Positions 30,901-33,800 of a DNA stretch of 64,000 nucleotides are shown here, one piece after another. The notes under the pieces are model-generated. The model made no database searches. It saw only the letters and a list, made by a program, of their open reading frames with translations, and was not told where the DNA came from. The stretch covers positions 372,001 through 436,000 of the forward strand of contig NZ_SJPI01000002.1 in NCBI RefSeq assembly GCF_007859865.1. The letters run 5' to 3'. The DNA comes from Rubripirellula amarantea (lineage in GTDB: Bacteria > Planctomycetota > Planctomycetia > Pirellulales > Pirellulaceae). Position 1 is the first letter of the stretch; each line of letters opens with the position of its first letter. Both the position numbers and the translations under genes were made by a program.

Positions 30901-32892
30901 GGCGCATTCGGTGGACAGGTCGGAATGTCCCTGGCTGGTCTAATGCCGGGGACCTACTACGCGGGAGTCTATTCGACCAACGGATATGTCTATAGCGACG
31001 GCTACGACATCACGATCGAGCGACAAATTGTGGCTTCGACTTCGCTACAGTCGGACCCAGTCATGCCAGGCTCCGTGCCGCGTCCAATGGAGGTCGTAAC
31101 ACCGTCATCATCTCTCATTCAATCCACGATCGAGTCGCTGCTGGAGGCCGCAACGAGTCGCTGGGAAGCCACACTCTCTGACGCTAACCTACCAACCGTC
31201 AAGGTTCAATTGGCGGATTTGCCTCCGGGCTACCTCGGCTTGGCCGACATTACGTCCTGGTCCGCCGATGGTCGTCCGCTGGCTGGAACGATCACTGTTG
31301 ACATTGATGCCGATGGGCAGGGTTGGTTCATCGACGACACGCCTTTGGATGATAGTGAGTTCACACGCCAGTACGCTGGCGGCGATGCGCTCGGACGTCC
31401 CGGTGAATCTCGTTACGATCTGCTGACAATGTTGATGCACGAAGTGGGGCACCTCGCTGGCTTCACTGATTCATTCGCGGGATTCGCTTCGCTGGTGAAC
31501 ATGGAAAACGGAGTGGCGTCGATCTCCACGAGCCAAGGCAATGTGATCCTGCAGAGTGACCTCGATCACATCGCGACCGGCGGGCAACCGTTTGATCTGA
31601 TGAATGCGTCTTTGCGACCGGGACTGCGAAAGCTGCCAACGTCCATCGACGCTGAAATTCTTTCACTCGCCTACGCGGCTGACACCAGCGGCTATACCGA
31701 GGAACAACGACTCGCGTTGACCGCCGGAAGTGGGTTCGTGTCGATCACCAGCGGCGAAGTCTTGACGGTGGCAACCGGTCCCGCGATTGGTCTGACCAAT
31801 GAAGATCTTCTCGTCAGTGATCCTGCCGCCGACGGGTTCGGATGGCGGACCGTTGGCGATGTTCAAATCAGCGAAGGTGTGGCGACCATTAGCGAGACGG
31901 TGGGATTGATCGGTGACTTGTCCCAAACGTTTGTGGTTCCCAACGGAACGACGACGTTGAAATTCACACTCGGCGGTATCAATCTGGACGTCGCGTCAGG
32001 GCCGTTCCCCTCGGAAGCCTTTGAGGTGTCGCTGCTATCCGCCGGTGACGAGGCGGCTTCATTGCTCGGTGGCTTAAACGGATTGTTCGGTGGCGATGCG
32101 ATCCTGAACATCCAAGCTGACGGAACGGTCTACACTGCTCCGGGCGTCACGGTTGAAGGGCTCTCGCAAAGTGGCGGCGTGATCGACTTGTCACAAACCT
32201 TCGACGTGGTCGTGGCGATCCCCGATGGTGTCGGTGGCCAAACGGCGACGTTGTTCTTTGACTTAGTTGGCTTTGGGGAAGCAAGTAGCACCGCACAAGT
32301 CACCGCCGTGTCCCTCGACGCCGGTGACGAAGTTCAAACGTGGACCAATCCTACCAATCGCTTCGACGTCAATGCCAATGGATCCGTCACGGCGCTCGAT
32401 GCATTGGTGATCATCAATCAAATCGGGATACCCACCGTTCATAATCCGGAAACGGGTGTCCTGTTTGCGATCGCCGGCCAAGTTGGACCGCCACCGTTTT
32501 ATGATGTCTCTGGCGACGGCCGAATCTCGGCGCTGGATGCCTTGCAGATTATCAACGAACTAGCGCGTGAGGGAACGTTCGAAAGACCAACCTGGACCAA
32601 CTCATCGAACCGTTTCGACGTCAACGATAACGGAAGTGCGACCGCGTCCGATGCGCTTGCGATCATCAACGAGCTCGCGATCGGCCGTGTACATGATCCG
32701 GAAACCGGGCGGCTCGACGAAATCACCGATGAAGTCGGTCCACCGCCGTATTACGACGTCACGGGCGACGGTCGGATCAGTGCCCTCGACGCGTTGCAAA
32801 TCATCAACCATATGGCCATCGAAACCTCATTCGATCCTGAATCGGTGGATGACGCCGTGTTGCAACTGATGGCGGACCAGGAAAACGAATGA
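3901..32892 (+). CDS. Giant multidomain secreted protein (about 9,663 residues)
   Basis: One uninterrupted frame of 29 kb. The start is taken at ATG 3901 (MVRTKNWFGF); an in-frame GTG at 3868 is the alternative. A very basic N-terminus leads to RLEDRRLLAR (about 36-45), the LEPR-XLL-type motif. Domains, by approximate residue: three-unit right-handed beta-helix 45-700; seven Ig-like (SbsA/Big_5-type) domains 720-1690 with a PA14-like insert 866-1057; 13 CARDB domains 1690-3460; PPC-like and IPT/TIG 3460-3655; Fn3-like 4170-4260; NHL-like propeller 4300-4580; nine He_PIG/cadherin-like domains 4800-5670; RHS-like segment 5865-6120; dockerin 6236-6297; Big_2-like; YVTN-like propeller 7000-7390; alternating CARDB and PPC domains 8320-9045; metzincin region with HEVGHLAGFTD (first His about 9180); four dockerin EF-hand segments at the end. 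Probably an adhesin or surface scaffold; the exact role is inferred. Confidence 0.9.
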   Translation: MVRTKNWFGFGIQKPERTERQRQKIKRKKRRVFAERLEDRRLLARDVSGILAADDTWSGTIHVTGDVTVPDSVTLNIDPGTVIKFDATTSLTGAGTIDAFGTIASPIIFTSSQDDSVGEDLTSGATVGAPGDWESLILRTDTSRLGNAEVRFAGRGATNVPAVLIDADADPLLESVTISDSQSYGMQIEDGRPILRDLLIQRSGTSPINQFIAANPDYDGVQVKGNSLGDHVRLTGGTITENRTWDFDSIPVHVVDTVSIGNIAGTSPAEPATLTIAPGSVIKMQDRGDSIQAQPGVLSAVGTEELPIIFTATTDDSAGSDSNGNGTSFSSTGSWGSIYLGSDDSVLQNVEVRYAGYGQSSTPLGGVTIYNNASPLLQDVTVRDSRFEGIRMDNGSPTLRNVTMQGNDTYAIVQRLVADPIYDNVNFVDNDQGDFIFMYGGTLTQDRTWDYGVTIFMVQSIQVGNISAGVPATLTVAPGSVIKVQSGAGYELTANQGILKAIGTAAEPIVFTSRHDDSVGGDSNSNGSATKPAPGHWEGLIVGSDASELSHVEVRYAGRQFSSSSPTPSILVTSDASLSDIKVSNAEDDGVGVVGGSPTITRLTTQSVSNVGLDLSNSSSVTVTDSDFLGGQIGVRVDATSVATVSGSSFVGQSSLGVENLRTVASTANFTGNYWGDVNGPFDPSNADGVVNNNPTGTPVSDYVQYGSFLGTAPRSIEHQVVSVTQVKPNFNQSNTTFLVTFDSPIDGTTFTADDLSVSGPDAVSIVSVTPRDQTNVEVSLSSLSTDGDYTFTIGPNILGASGLPMSSAVDVVVAVDKTGPDLISPERYTTYDEVLTRIPVTFSEPVRGKPFASVLSPSEIEKRDNFQPAGFVNDLEMEFAVSIDSLFYAYDGSGAGFYGLDEAKDFYEGRIGQQLFSSFEYYSELEMYPNYYALAGDYPDFFPDAEPDEELYLEGYIAGQGSQTLTIPSAGVYTFGVQSSGGFEFSINGFTGSADTELAYEDQVYAIDFPAAGDYDLDIFAYTEDSSFYFSMYLAEGEYTEIDYNEFTIIGLLENASGPDVVRVNRLDAIPTDDTGTSFDLLFPVQTEVGGYELLVSAITDPYYNYFDINDDGIVNSFYSFLVPITVEPKALTILSHEPQGVITGALQQIDIEFNTPIAHGSFSTADVSITGPSGSLQPTSITKLSDTRYRINVPRVTEGGDYDITIGPNITDLAGTPLNLDGDANAGEADDDVYSTRLTLGNDSVGPQVTNMTPTGLVAAPVSYVDVTFSEAILASSFTPDDIVASGPFGPFDIDSITNMGNQTYRLEFSLINLPEEFTFSIGPNITDLAGNLMDQDGDENPGEATDDVFTASFTVDASGPSVISVTPGSSSEPFSFFDIEFDEDLNLNSASTVDFTINGPTGVVSITEVEPLNDREIRISFDSQITPGDYQVTVGPAITDLVGNPMIASFQTTVAIAGTAPYVTSSSPSGVSAPPLEFVTVTFSETINYETFSPSTVSIVGPSGAVPVTTISQETDRRYRINFDAQTEAGDYVLTIDPSVSDIGGTPLNQDRDATPGEAIEDAYVRTFTLDNGGPRLINFEPMAPNSGFSQIEVEFDEPVNSSTVTSADIQFSGPDGPINVFAAQALSSTRFRFRFDFQSTPGAYSFVVGPNIEDTSGNLMDQDGDGTGGEAGDDRFTGMFTLDTPDLQIDEFTAPATAGNGETITVEWTGVNSGALVETTWTDQVILSSDSVFGNADDIVLASVQITDDLNLGETYDRSADVEIPYGIVGSYTLFVVSDAYNQVFEFNEDNNSESQPFAVTFVTSPVDLVVEQIVVPDTMGRGASYDISYKVRNVGTAPTPVSSWTDRIYISLDGEFGGGDVLVGTFTRGGVLGAGDAYTASQRITIPSSLADDDYQLLVVVDATNRVVEPVAEDNNTGVSSEFSITAFPLPDLVTTVVTVNNPGSAVSGGVLTVDYTITNNGTLSVSDSWTDSIYLSTNAVFDSSDVLLQTVNESLSLGIGEDYDRSVSVNLADGISGPYYIIVVPDSNNDVSEGDGEPAGPLGSAEFTVTSFPYADLTVTNVIGQDLLVGNPVELTVTWTVQNVGQGAGRTNQWFDSIILSRDSILGNSDDRELGRFSRSIGLGAGATYTRTEIVPVAAGTSGRFTLFVNTDVDDQVFEVGTATNSASPTSEVVIAPREYSDLFIDSVTTESEAGGLDTIAVNWTVSNVGIATTDKTSWSDRVYLADNPEGTTGRVLLGSFSRFGALPVGGSYDRTGLVQIPRTADGTKYIVVETSGPYEFLYNENGNRKVSAPIELTGLPPLDIDLEVTSVTSPTAAQDSRSIEVSWTVENVGVDPAEGSWIDYVYLSPVGSPGTRITLGSFSRIDPLAPGQSYTRTELVQLPGVLGGYVVSVKTDNGRRIGETDESDESNVGSAAPITISAQPRPDLQVRQNPLVPTATSVTAGTVIDVSWIVENFGAVETPTGGSRWSDRVYLSLNDNILGGGDIALTPLGTSSTYVNNGSKLGVGETYTSTFAFELPRGAAGANAFIIVKTDDRNQVSEAPNNSLPGEQNNTLAIPISIDAIPVPPPDLVTSNVVAPVESFDDSPVVIRYRVTNQGVGVTIPNSWTDQIWLTRDVDRPNSARGDRLLKSVTHRGELEVGEFYENVVTVNLPAFTEGQFYITVFSDPYNRVFENQFATNLNPDAPNDIDGNNFKATPITVLLTPPADLQVTDVTADSVATGGEQVTVSWRVENRGTAPTDRERWADAIYISDDEFLDNGDTLVFALPHDGAIDVGEDYDETATFTLPPSASGSYFLVRTNLDPRVAITSEPSLLEEVEAVLKRVEAATGKPLLEVSLADLNQFTASELRAILAGPTNVLETVFEGPFTDNNVGAAASTITDAYIDLRVTSLAVDPGATFSGENVSVTYTVTNEGTEATHKSTLLWEDKIYVSSSPTFNVSTSKLATRVTYQTGGNPLQPGASYTRTVNVPMPIGGDDVFYVHVLTDLSVGRYGPSLSSPGEGSFPKWPEAYERTNWERRDKSNNISDGVPVDVTYREADLEISNLEVDSPVDSGGLTTVQFRVTNNGTRATREGIWNDVVYISTDPSLDPYDLPIASLRHSGVLSVGQFYDVNEQVLLPENINGTFYILVATDSVFTENYNQRSGWALPYPAATGWPRISQNSTMGRIAEFDDEIDNVVSTSIVVNLAERPNLKVTQIDVPDRLETGQGIPISFDLSNIGGGDVPSRQLPFDVQVYLSRDNTLDPRSDRLLATVGYDSVIESGGVVTSDLTARMPSGITGPYYVITVIDPVRGNRPLGQVIESNEADNRSVSVDPILIELPPPTDLVIDSLTFDKTTVGNNGVVTISYVVRNAGDTPATGIWDDAFYLSRDAIYTYDDRLITQTGMLSETPSRTLAPGGTYSGSVTVSLPATLPGPYNVIGRVDVFDDIFEGPLRLNNDFASANQIEISTPQLLLDVPTSTSLDVGNTLVYSIDVPAGETLQITADSEDASLEMYAAYERVPYSGDFDAAFEGALGGSQRALVPRTQSGRYYILIRGTARNPIELNATLLPLQITSVTPDRLGDASYATVEVRGADFDPLATLKLVRPQFDEHIPVDYLIVDATRIVAVFDLSEAELGLYDVVVTNPDGKAAIVPHRLLVEPASELDTDVGMGGPNLIGLGESGIYNVTAASLTNIDTPYVHWSINVPRIKNPDPALIPGEALRVTSNLGIDAGEDATGQSIDTLLNIDGIYAGGAFIFDLPAAAIASTSFQVEVYPELPALLEEDPNFLKDLLPGQIEQLSFDFFVHSSVTPMSAEDYIAYQTQIAIDARNRLLAFDPPLTDPPEYTEAFLQAIDNATTDEATWVATYLTALAETGLLRAEDVPPQATTDRRLVGHLVSLYHSFETGAFANIFDAAQSNGSVTEQEALATSVVKLIRELAGETPDAYGGRDVPADSMFDLGSRLGTRQIAFEIRAGVPEEVFGVLEVDAPDFDRFFVGTGTSNETATLLGPTGFGEQNFLPSNTMLPFEITVDQPISSGEAVRELRIVQQIDPSLDVRTFQLSDFTLGDLKIDVPAGRAAYSGELDFTAAGGFILQVAAGVDVNTRTATWLLRAIDPETGLLIEDINRGFLRPGQTASVGYWMLTDRDVDSGTLLETSARVFVGQTDPIDTRVVQATFDTIAPTTTFTVTPLSATQTQVSWSATDDVGGSGVADHSVYVSRDGGSFLAIERRTSETQLVFESDPGESLVFIVLSSDLAGNVERAPAGVYVPAYNPSINLGSPPEVSSTNEQPLPAPTPPSDTPGSLVFVALKDQIASSRTPLRPSQFETFYEPFVAEALVTGFADSGAGIGPLGVVVDPSGNSIWVTGGAGRNELYQFDVRGGTLTDALKRFTLSTPVYDIAFTGDGTLWATTGGGQLISIDKSTGAITRSVPVTATLGLEVSPDGSKLYFATHDGINVFDTVAGTTSTFTGVRVDGMRFDNEGRLWATRWPGGGEVLRFSNRGIVVETIVLDTPAEDIVFGPAGTSLDGLMIVSTEASVEGEPGDLIAIDLASRQQTPMAVDGARGEFLAVHPDGRLFLTQTGQIDSLAPTAVPLVVGSSPVDGGVAAPATRRSTITFNVDMAVGDGGVDDPASYRLIDTSNGQNIPIGSATYDVTRRRVTLVHSPLSTGSFELSIVGQLKSVDGDSLGAPFDADFGVLADLTTSTDLVVTRTQLNRVDGLVLFEATVTNMSPTALAGDVRLMLDGLTTSGNARLIDAAAGDPEAIAFDLGGGTLAVGASITRTIAIANPLNEDLSFRTRLLASALENERPEITSVAPTNASLGVTLTYDVIATDADGPTPAVFLVEGPAGASISPGTSQLVWNTSNASASESFRIRAVDSLGGFVEQVFTVNVAGGNARPVIVATDDVRLVEGDLLELPIAAFDTDGDAVTLSVQNLPPGAYFDGDRSVLVWQTTSESSGRYRNVRIMADDGTSASTMDIEIVVLNKNQSPVISSLVDRSVREGDKLSFTLSASDPEGDSLRYSAVALPIGATINPVTGRFEWTPRFNQHGTYGLKFQVSDGELTATTSLTIVVDNVNGPVTIADIPRRVIYEGQPLEIYIDAVDPDNPYAPPTLAPDGTFDVAGFDAPPINFTLTDFPIDAEFISEAQLIRWTPSFDAAGRYEIGITVMDDGDGNFGATSATRTLIIDVLDVNSPPVVTPIAFQNVNGDESLVIPIEAIDPEGNPVAISAGYADLIVGQLSPLPDFMSIVDNGDGTASLTVTPSLTDRGDYAITIQATDDGNGNSANIATGEYTFNVSVDVVNAPPVLTPIPNLVAVVGQPLSFTIDVDDLDQDPLLFDHVGLPAGASLVASPRYGEAILSWTPTAGDVGEHPVEIVVSDSGNLGQTLPLEDRQNITIAVRASNTAPSLTPIAIPSVAEGNSLAFTLAASDSDGDDVFFTATGLPAGAKLNSITGEVTYSPGFESAGNYTFTATASDGNATSSSEFSFTVTQTNRPPSLSVIPPVAGFEGSEIVVSIAAFDLDGGTPIVTIPGLPDGAFLETSQSGLISLRWPTDFGDAGQYDLTVVATDASGLSASTPLTINVSPINQRPVISPTGGRVAVVGEELRVAIVVTDADNDGLTFIPRNLPAGAVLNPTNGVFRWTPSSLDLGEYNVVVEVSDGSVTQLEVLRIVVADAPIEPAVRVELTPSFPALPGQTVTLQPVGSGIAPIESVSVSVRGNVLPLDALGRATFTPTRPGRYEVVATATDVQGIVGTSVTAVLVRDPADVAPPNVGINLAPATTVQVGKAIEINVQDRNLDTWTLTLRNLRGGEARTIATGTSTGSNMVATNLDAANLSDGVYELVLSATDISGRTSTTSETFQVRATSNTGVYVQTAIDRSLDFGDIQVPLTLRYRSSDAGIDTGLGDGWSWAAVNASPITLTDVPEGGDDEALRDGSFLHLVAPDGTDVVYRFGPQRLAGTSGAGSVYVPGWTAFGTSDWTLATDDVTLQEADGSFYRVADGLPYQPELIQLTDALGQTYHYNSQGDLTKVTSGVSTIDWYGGEAIADNGSRLTIRRNDDGRITSLTGLSGVATRLRYDGDLLSSLTDGSDRALFSYSAGRLTQALSSQAGQSVGVSYNEDGSLNSTVSIDEFLGGLRDAAASTVTGSLGSGESSSIAFALTAEELTTGNNGVALVGISVTGSGGFDPAVPTIDGLAGTSVQVRSGFASALFPVSASGGVAAAIAGAGASTGNYSVDVYIAGDLDGDGDVDGIDRSNITAQFGLVPGDGGYNPAADVNRDGVIDSTDVELQAINFGFVADLSPVATDGSGITLPGLPVDIDLSENAIDPEGSPLDFQVVSTTGGTARLLADGRTVRFTPSSAAGGLIEFTASDLVGQSNTAQFTIDIESRTVSSLQITTTDIQIGVGGAASVDVDAVLADGTTFDLPNSAVTFDVTDSIAVVTPTGTVGGIAQGNGLITATAFGLTAATSLRVGEDTERTTFDIYPTNYALELGQTRQFFVRERNEDGSVTDRASDPDTFYVIADPTIGTITQDGLFTPIALGTTQVTVIREGVSEVAEILIAAPSLGATTVGEEGGLVATDDGSIIIGIGPGTFEDATTVTVTEIAETAFVNELPTGFTFSTGFSLDIGDANPDGGLSLIAPADASLSAGDPMFIFRESQRFNFETQEFETAWQLVDSMVVGIDAVARSTSPPNPAINASGSFAMALGATTGSLFGLTVGMALDATIQAARSRTVSIDVEPQSGRPFFYLPGQFLDAALPIPGPDYSVTVTNFESPLIFSRTVFDTQYSAGGSREQLVTVSSLPTFENGATVTSIAYAVEDIGGGVFAPVLTLAGEGFEPDSERNQVLFFADQSISPLDEDDARLRPSQVLSSTPTQLRIVPPKGVAIGGAFLRVDVEREFLSATPGGDMVRELRFVDGGVAEVLLESPYYSAVVNQGDNTVSLIDVLFSSEQTNIQPESIANYRRELIAIRAGQATAPGTVADFDQRSQPIFTQPIDLLQSVVAQIPVGRNPSDVGITPDGLRAYVTNTGEGTVSVIDLLTLQEVDLDPDLSGLQRIDTGLSGGGPVGLPTFQPYYLAIHPTLPIGVTTDRNSGTIGWFYTDTPRQGEFIRLINLDPSNELLGRIGGRGAIRSLTDVEFTDDGRYLLVNTTGSSSWSGADNSPTVGGTIIIDLGTDLEFVFGVTRDLPVRQESINIVSTGYKPFGLKDLGNGRVAAAVRGGEAYRVIDAQRANLPVRVPTNLRSDEGQLPSEVSLSAGTAAAFRFIQKNLFSIDSPEDIALAQPLTEPIPILGTDIVIRELAFVLMNQTYNGPGAIASSPEFGGGGNIGILANPRSENPVFIGATQKIPYSWPDQIDIGPDNDSILASFKGINRTLVYDYSVLVAGLRILAVSNPGSLTFPIEPIENLIASITDPQSDNRQAYLQAAAEANQDGPTDPYNQEAYLRNRLYVRDGNIFRGAIPTGSLPSGIDPGPTIPADIVGLYGYVRPGLDDDRNDLLELHYTILGENAKPFTIELFRSADATIQRDGLGPVPDLFRQAFTISNPRDLVGGTSHVVTLRLDPLEGDDDRPFLIAHLDASDTNDKERSEANNFISLKPTIFEMVARHDGDDDERVFGQYIEGVELLNTFTIDTRRVADPIESVTWYVLPQGATPENASEVFAQLLMTQQSQRIWEVTYDVGLWVDDPDVVVRVELVGGGQRDERYTSVTIPRPNWLSDSEDVSSLIEFNPGTDQYEVARHEELYGDSITIPSNVPIVGGESLGFSVGAAVSLHFDLKGVTSDQRIGPYWDSNAFGYDLPVPASLDLTIPTSLVDGTSATVINGGLAVFGSILEVGTLEDGLNATHPIRPGGGGIRAVAQTIRANSDNPTDGSSLDILKSGSNNILRRGRSKFDDTVNAVKKPSVASFNQLTNGNVDRGFRPGSSPKVQDNSKFFGSKGPSGLLSRAGEASPFGDAFKFFNGLTGKRPSKFKAGLTAPRTELLISPFDVKKDLTLGPGGGLQLDLTLPGIQFTYQWRQVLAGALWGPVPVTAGVFTRVGASLAPQLSYKYTVIGGVPKGEDVRAKLGLEFQFVSGVFGQAAFGLLGNAELALTGSIRGDIFEFPEPAERTKTNFTINATGTLDLPGPLGSIPFLDEPIVSATDIFDNDSYNFDALHKRSAPISPTLRTDGTESIGPGFFAPVQTTQIDQVTRFDDLWIDPLALTAIEDEFLYLGSSGAGIDYDSAIDVSDTTDDAAYDLTRFHQSGNGRSGDAITLTPTHSNILWSVALIGSNDQVLRREIGTGPLTIDLESLPAGSYAVVVTGEADDPAAVVVPAGAFNLSISGPPVVGPDLVADLHDIEEFVYADSKTILTYTITNAGTTPSLPTSARLVSSRDTQIDLSDALIGSPASIPALAPGERHTITVVAQMPSKAGQTAGLGVWVDPFGQVPDAARDNNTSFRLTEVGLIEDAAEPNDFPRDANNLLLPQPGQTYSDLTLSRFGDDDFFRFYNDGNFDAVLASVTSSGTSPSLQLISPAGEVIRQASASESDQAEVTRLELSDLEVGEYLLHVYGEVPSEYELQFAGGRKATEPIFAVGPLPDGARLYPDAAFNLPMQVQNFGTESDNVTVTATFIIAGQSPIYSTVSIAPFAAREVRDFVIPISVPAEVAGQEFQVTIAVSSINDLGDQVGTDRSFMASGYPVADPLEAIERTSTINQLGIIQGTGQVTGAVIDSSLDFDLYSFDVIADPIAASFVELTGTGLASVVMELFDNNGDVVERISNGDPRKISLAGRRAGTYTLQISPVLSTFVAPVNYSIAYDIPSASGANLVPLSPALLSPVARRSESILSSIRVHNNGDTASTETTANVLFSVDSVIDTSTDTVLVSVDVPVISAGSFVDVPVTFTIPANAATGKQFLAVVVDPDSLVAESAETDNVSSTNELIVSPPDDLLEPNNELADAIVVLGDQSVATYSNLTVDYADTDLFRFDLISIGTFRDRIVLDYDDTQGDLELFLYDRLGQGIRLGGAFGGQVGMSLAGLMPGTYYAGVYSTNGYVYSDGYDITIERQIVASTSLQSDPVMPGSVPRPMEVVTPSSSLIQSTIESLLEAATSRWEATLSDANLPTVKVQLADLPPGYLGLADITSWSADGRPLAGTITVDIDADGQGWFIDDTPLDDSEFTRQYAGGDALGRPGESRYDLLTMLMHEVGHLAGFTDSFAGFASLVNMENGVASISTSQGNVILQSDLDHIATGGQPFDLMNASLRPGLRKLPTSIDAEILSLAYAADTSGYTEEQRLALTAGSGFVSITSGEVLTVATGPAIGLTNEDLLVSDPAADGFGWRTVGDVQISEGVATISETVGLIGDLSQTFVVPNGTTTLKFTLGGINLDVASGPFPSEAFEVSLLSAGDEAASLLGGLNGLFGGDAILNIQADGTVYTAPGVTVEGLSQSGGVIDLSQTFDVVVAIPDGVGGQTATLFFDLVGFGEASSTAQVTAVSLDAGDEVQTWTNPTNRFDVNANGSVTALDALVIINQIGIPTVHNPETGVLFAIAGQVGPPPFYDVSGDGRISALDALQIINELAREGTFERPTWTNSSNRFDVNDNGSATASDALAIINELAIGRVHDPETGRLDEITDEVGPPPYYDVTGDGRISALDALQIINHMAIETSFDPESVDDAVLQLMADQENE
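4035..5990 (+). repeat. Three-unit beta-helix region of the giant protein
   Basis: Three long units each carry the order T-L-x-I-x-P-G-x-V-I-K, then G-T-x-x-x-P-I-x-F-T-S, D-D-S-x-G and a W-x-x-x-x-x-x-x-D segment. This is the layout of pectate-lyase-like right-handed beta-helices in bacterial surface proteins. The units correspond to about 4035-4650, 4650-5270 and 5270-5990. No polysaccharide-lyase catalytic residues are recognisable. Confidence 0.7.
8965..14280 (+). repeat. Array of 13 tandem CARDB domains in the giant protein
   Basis: Thirteen successive domains begin with (P/A/V)-D-L-x-V-x-x-V, continue with V-x-W-x-V-x-N-x-G-x-x-x-T and W-x-D-x-x-Y-L-S, and end with D-x-x-N-x-V-x-E-x-x-E-x-N-N. 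That is the CARDB (cell-adhesion-related, bacteria/archaea) fold pattern. The tenth domain is preceded by an atypical helical insert of about 60 residues (about 12350-12540) rich in Glu and Leu. Confidence 0.8.
18300..20920 (+). repeat. Nine tandem cadherin/He_PIG-like domains in the giant protein
   Basis: Nine units of about 90-100 residues start with (R/P)-P-x-(V/I/L)-x-x-(I/V) and carry E-G-(D/Q/N)-x-L-x-(F/I)-x-(I/L)-x-A-x-D-x-D-G-D, G-L-P-x-G-A and a W-x-P-x-x-x-x-x-G-x-Y segment. This is typical of putative-Ig/cadherin-like domains with calcium-binding acidic loops (D-x-D-G-D). Confidence 0.75.
31090..31690 (+). other. Metzincin-like peptidase domain inside the giant protein
   Basis: Residues about 9064-9264 of the giant protein hold HEVGHLAGFTD, matching the zinc site HExxHxxGxxD of snapalysin/matrixin-type metzincins. 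It is preceded by SRYDLLTMLM, as in matrixin-like domains of other planctomycete proteins, and followed by an M-N-A-S-L segment that could supply the Met-turn. It sits between the last PPC domain and the dockerin block. Zinc binding and proteolysis are inferred from the motif. Confidence 0.6.
32344..32820 (+). repeat. Four C-terminal dockerin EF-hand segments of the giant protein
   Basis: Four EF-hand-like loops in two near-duplicate pairs: FDVNANGSVTALDALVIINQ, YDVSGDGRISALDALQIINE, FDVNDNGSATASDALAIINE and YDVTGDGRISALDALQIINH. Each pair spans about 80 codons, joined by a V-H-(N/D)-P-E-T-G linker. The pairs resemble each other, indicating an internal duplication. Confidence 0.8.
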
Positions 32893-32918
32893 CCGCAACG
32901 TTTCGCCGGTCCCTCCAC

Positions 32919-32946
32919 GATCGACAAGAATCAACCCTTGTCGATC
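32919..32946 (+). terminator. 10-bp perfect hairpin after the giant gene
   Basis: Perfect inverted repeat GATCGACAAG / CTTGTCGATC with an 8-base loop, starting 27 bases after the stop codon. No T-tract follows, so it is either a transcript 3'-end stabiliser or a terminator of non-canonical type. Confidence 0.5.
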
Positions 32947-33020
32947 ATACGGGCCCGGTGGTGCGAACGTGTCGGATAGAGCGGAGGGATCTGGTAAAGT
33001 AGAAGGGCCATGCGGGATGG

Positions 33021-33108
33021 CGAGCAGAGAAATCCGGCAAGGCCAGCGGTGAAATCCGGGACGTCGAGCAGTGAAATCTGGGACGCCCAGCGGTGGAATC
33101 TGGCAAAG
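33021..33108. repeat. Four imperfect 22-bp tandem repeats
   Basis: Units 33021-33042, 33043-33064, 33065-33086 and 33087-33108 share the pattern C(G/C)AGC(A/G)G(T/A)G(A/G)AATC(C/T)GG(C/G)A followed by three variable bases. The period is exactly 22. Units 1 and 3 begin CGAGCAG; units 2 and 4 begin CCAGCGG, so the array may be a duplicated 44-bp dimer. A fifth unit start is visible at 33109. The rest of 32947-33345 shows no gene. Confidence 0.7.
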
Positions 33109-33345
33109 CGAGCGGGAAGTATTTGCCAAACGCGGGTCAGTGGAGAAGGGGCGGTGCGAGGCGAGGAGGCTGGTGGTTTGGGGGCATCAGGGGTAACGAT
33201 TATCCAAGGTAAACGGGGAAATGGGCTTATTCACCGGACAAAACCAGGAAGCACCGAAAAGCGAGGTGAACCCGCCTTGGCGAAACGCAGTCCAGTACGT
33301 AAATTACGCCCATGAGTGATCGAGAGTGAAATCTCCCGACCACCC

Positions 33346-33422
<77 letters not shown>

Positions 33423-33468
33423 CTTCATCTGGCGTGCAATGGCACGCAGATGCGACGACATGCGAATT

Positions 33469-33493
33469 AGCCCGGTTTTTGCTGGGCTTTTTT
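33469..33493 (+). terminator. Intrinsic terminator downstream of tRNA-Arg
   Basis: Stem AGCCCGG / CTGGGCT (7 bp with one G-U), loop of six bases, followed at once by a run of five T. It lies 50 bases after the tRNA and fits a Rho-independent terminator. Confidence 0.8.
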
Positions 33494-33800
33494 CGTTTCT
33501 GCAGTGTTTGCTTCGCCGGGCCTCAATCCAGCGCCGCCGCCTGCTGCTTCGGCTTATGCTTCGCATTTTGCCTAGTCACTGCTTCGGGTTCTGCTTCGCC
33601 TTTTTGGGCTCCGTGAGAATCAACGCCATTGAATGTTTTACGCTCTAGCGTCGAGCGTTCTGTAATCGCTCGCTCAAAGCTCTCGCCGGTTGCCATTGCG
33701 TAGTGCAACATCGCAACGGGAACGCTGTTCCGCCGTCAGCCTGCAACGCGGTCACGTTGTCAGGCAAATGCGAAGCTTGATCTACTACAAGCCCTAAGCA
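33494..33800. other. Left end of the island, no gene recognised
   Basis: About 300 bases without a convincing coding frame. Positions about 33505-33605 are enriched in TGCTTCG-like words (several within 100 bases). The same words recur at about 38793-38816, just inside the right att-like copy. The reading frame that enters the protease/thioredoxin fragment is closed by a stop at 33795. Confidence 0.4.

Noticed and set aside
33021-33108. CRISPR array
   Set aside because: Units are directly adjacent with no spacers and no cas genes are nearby.
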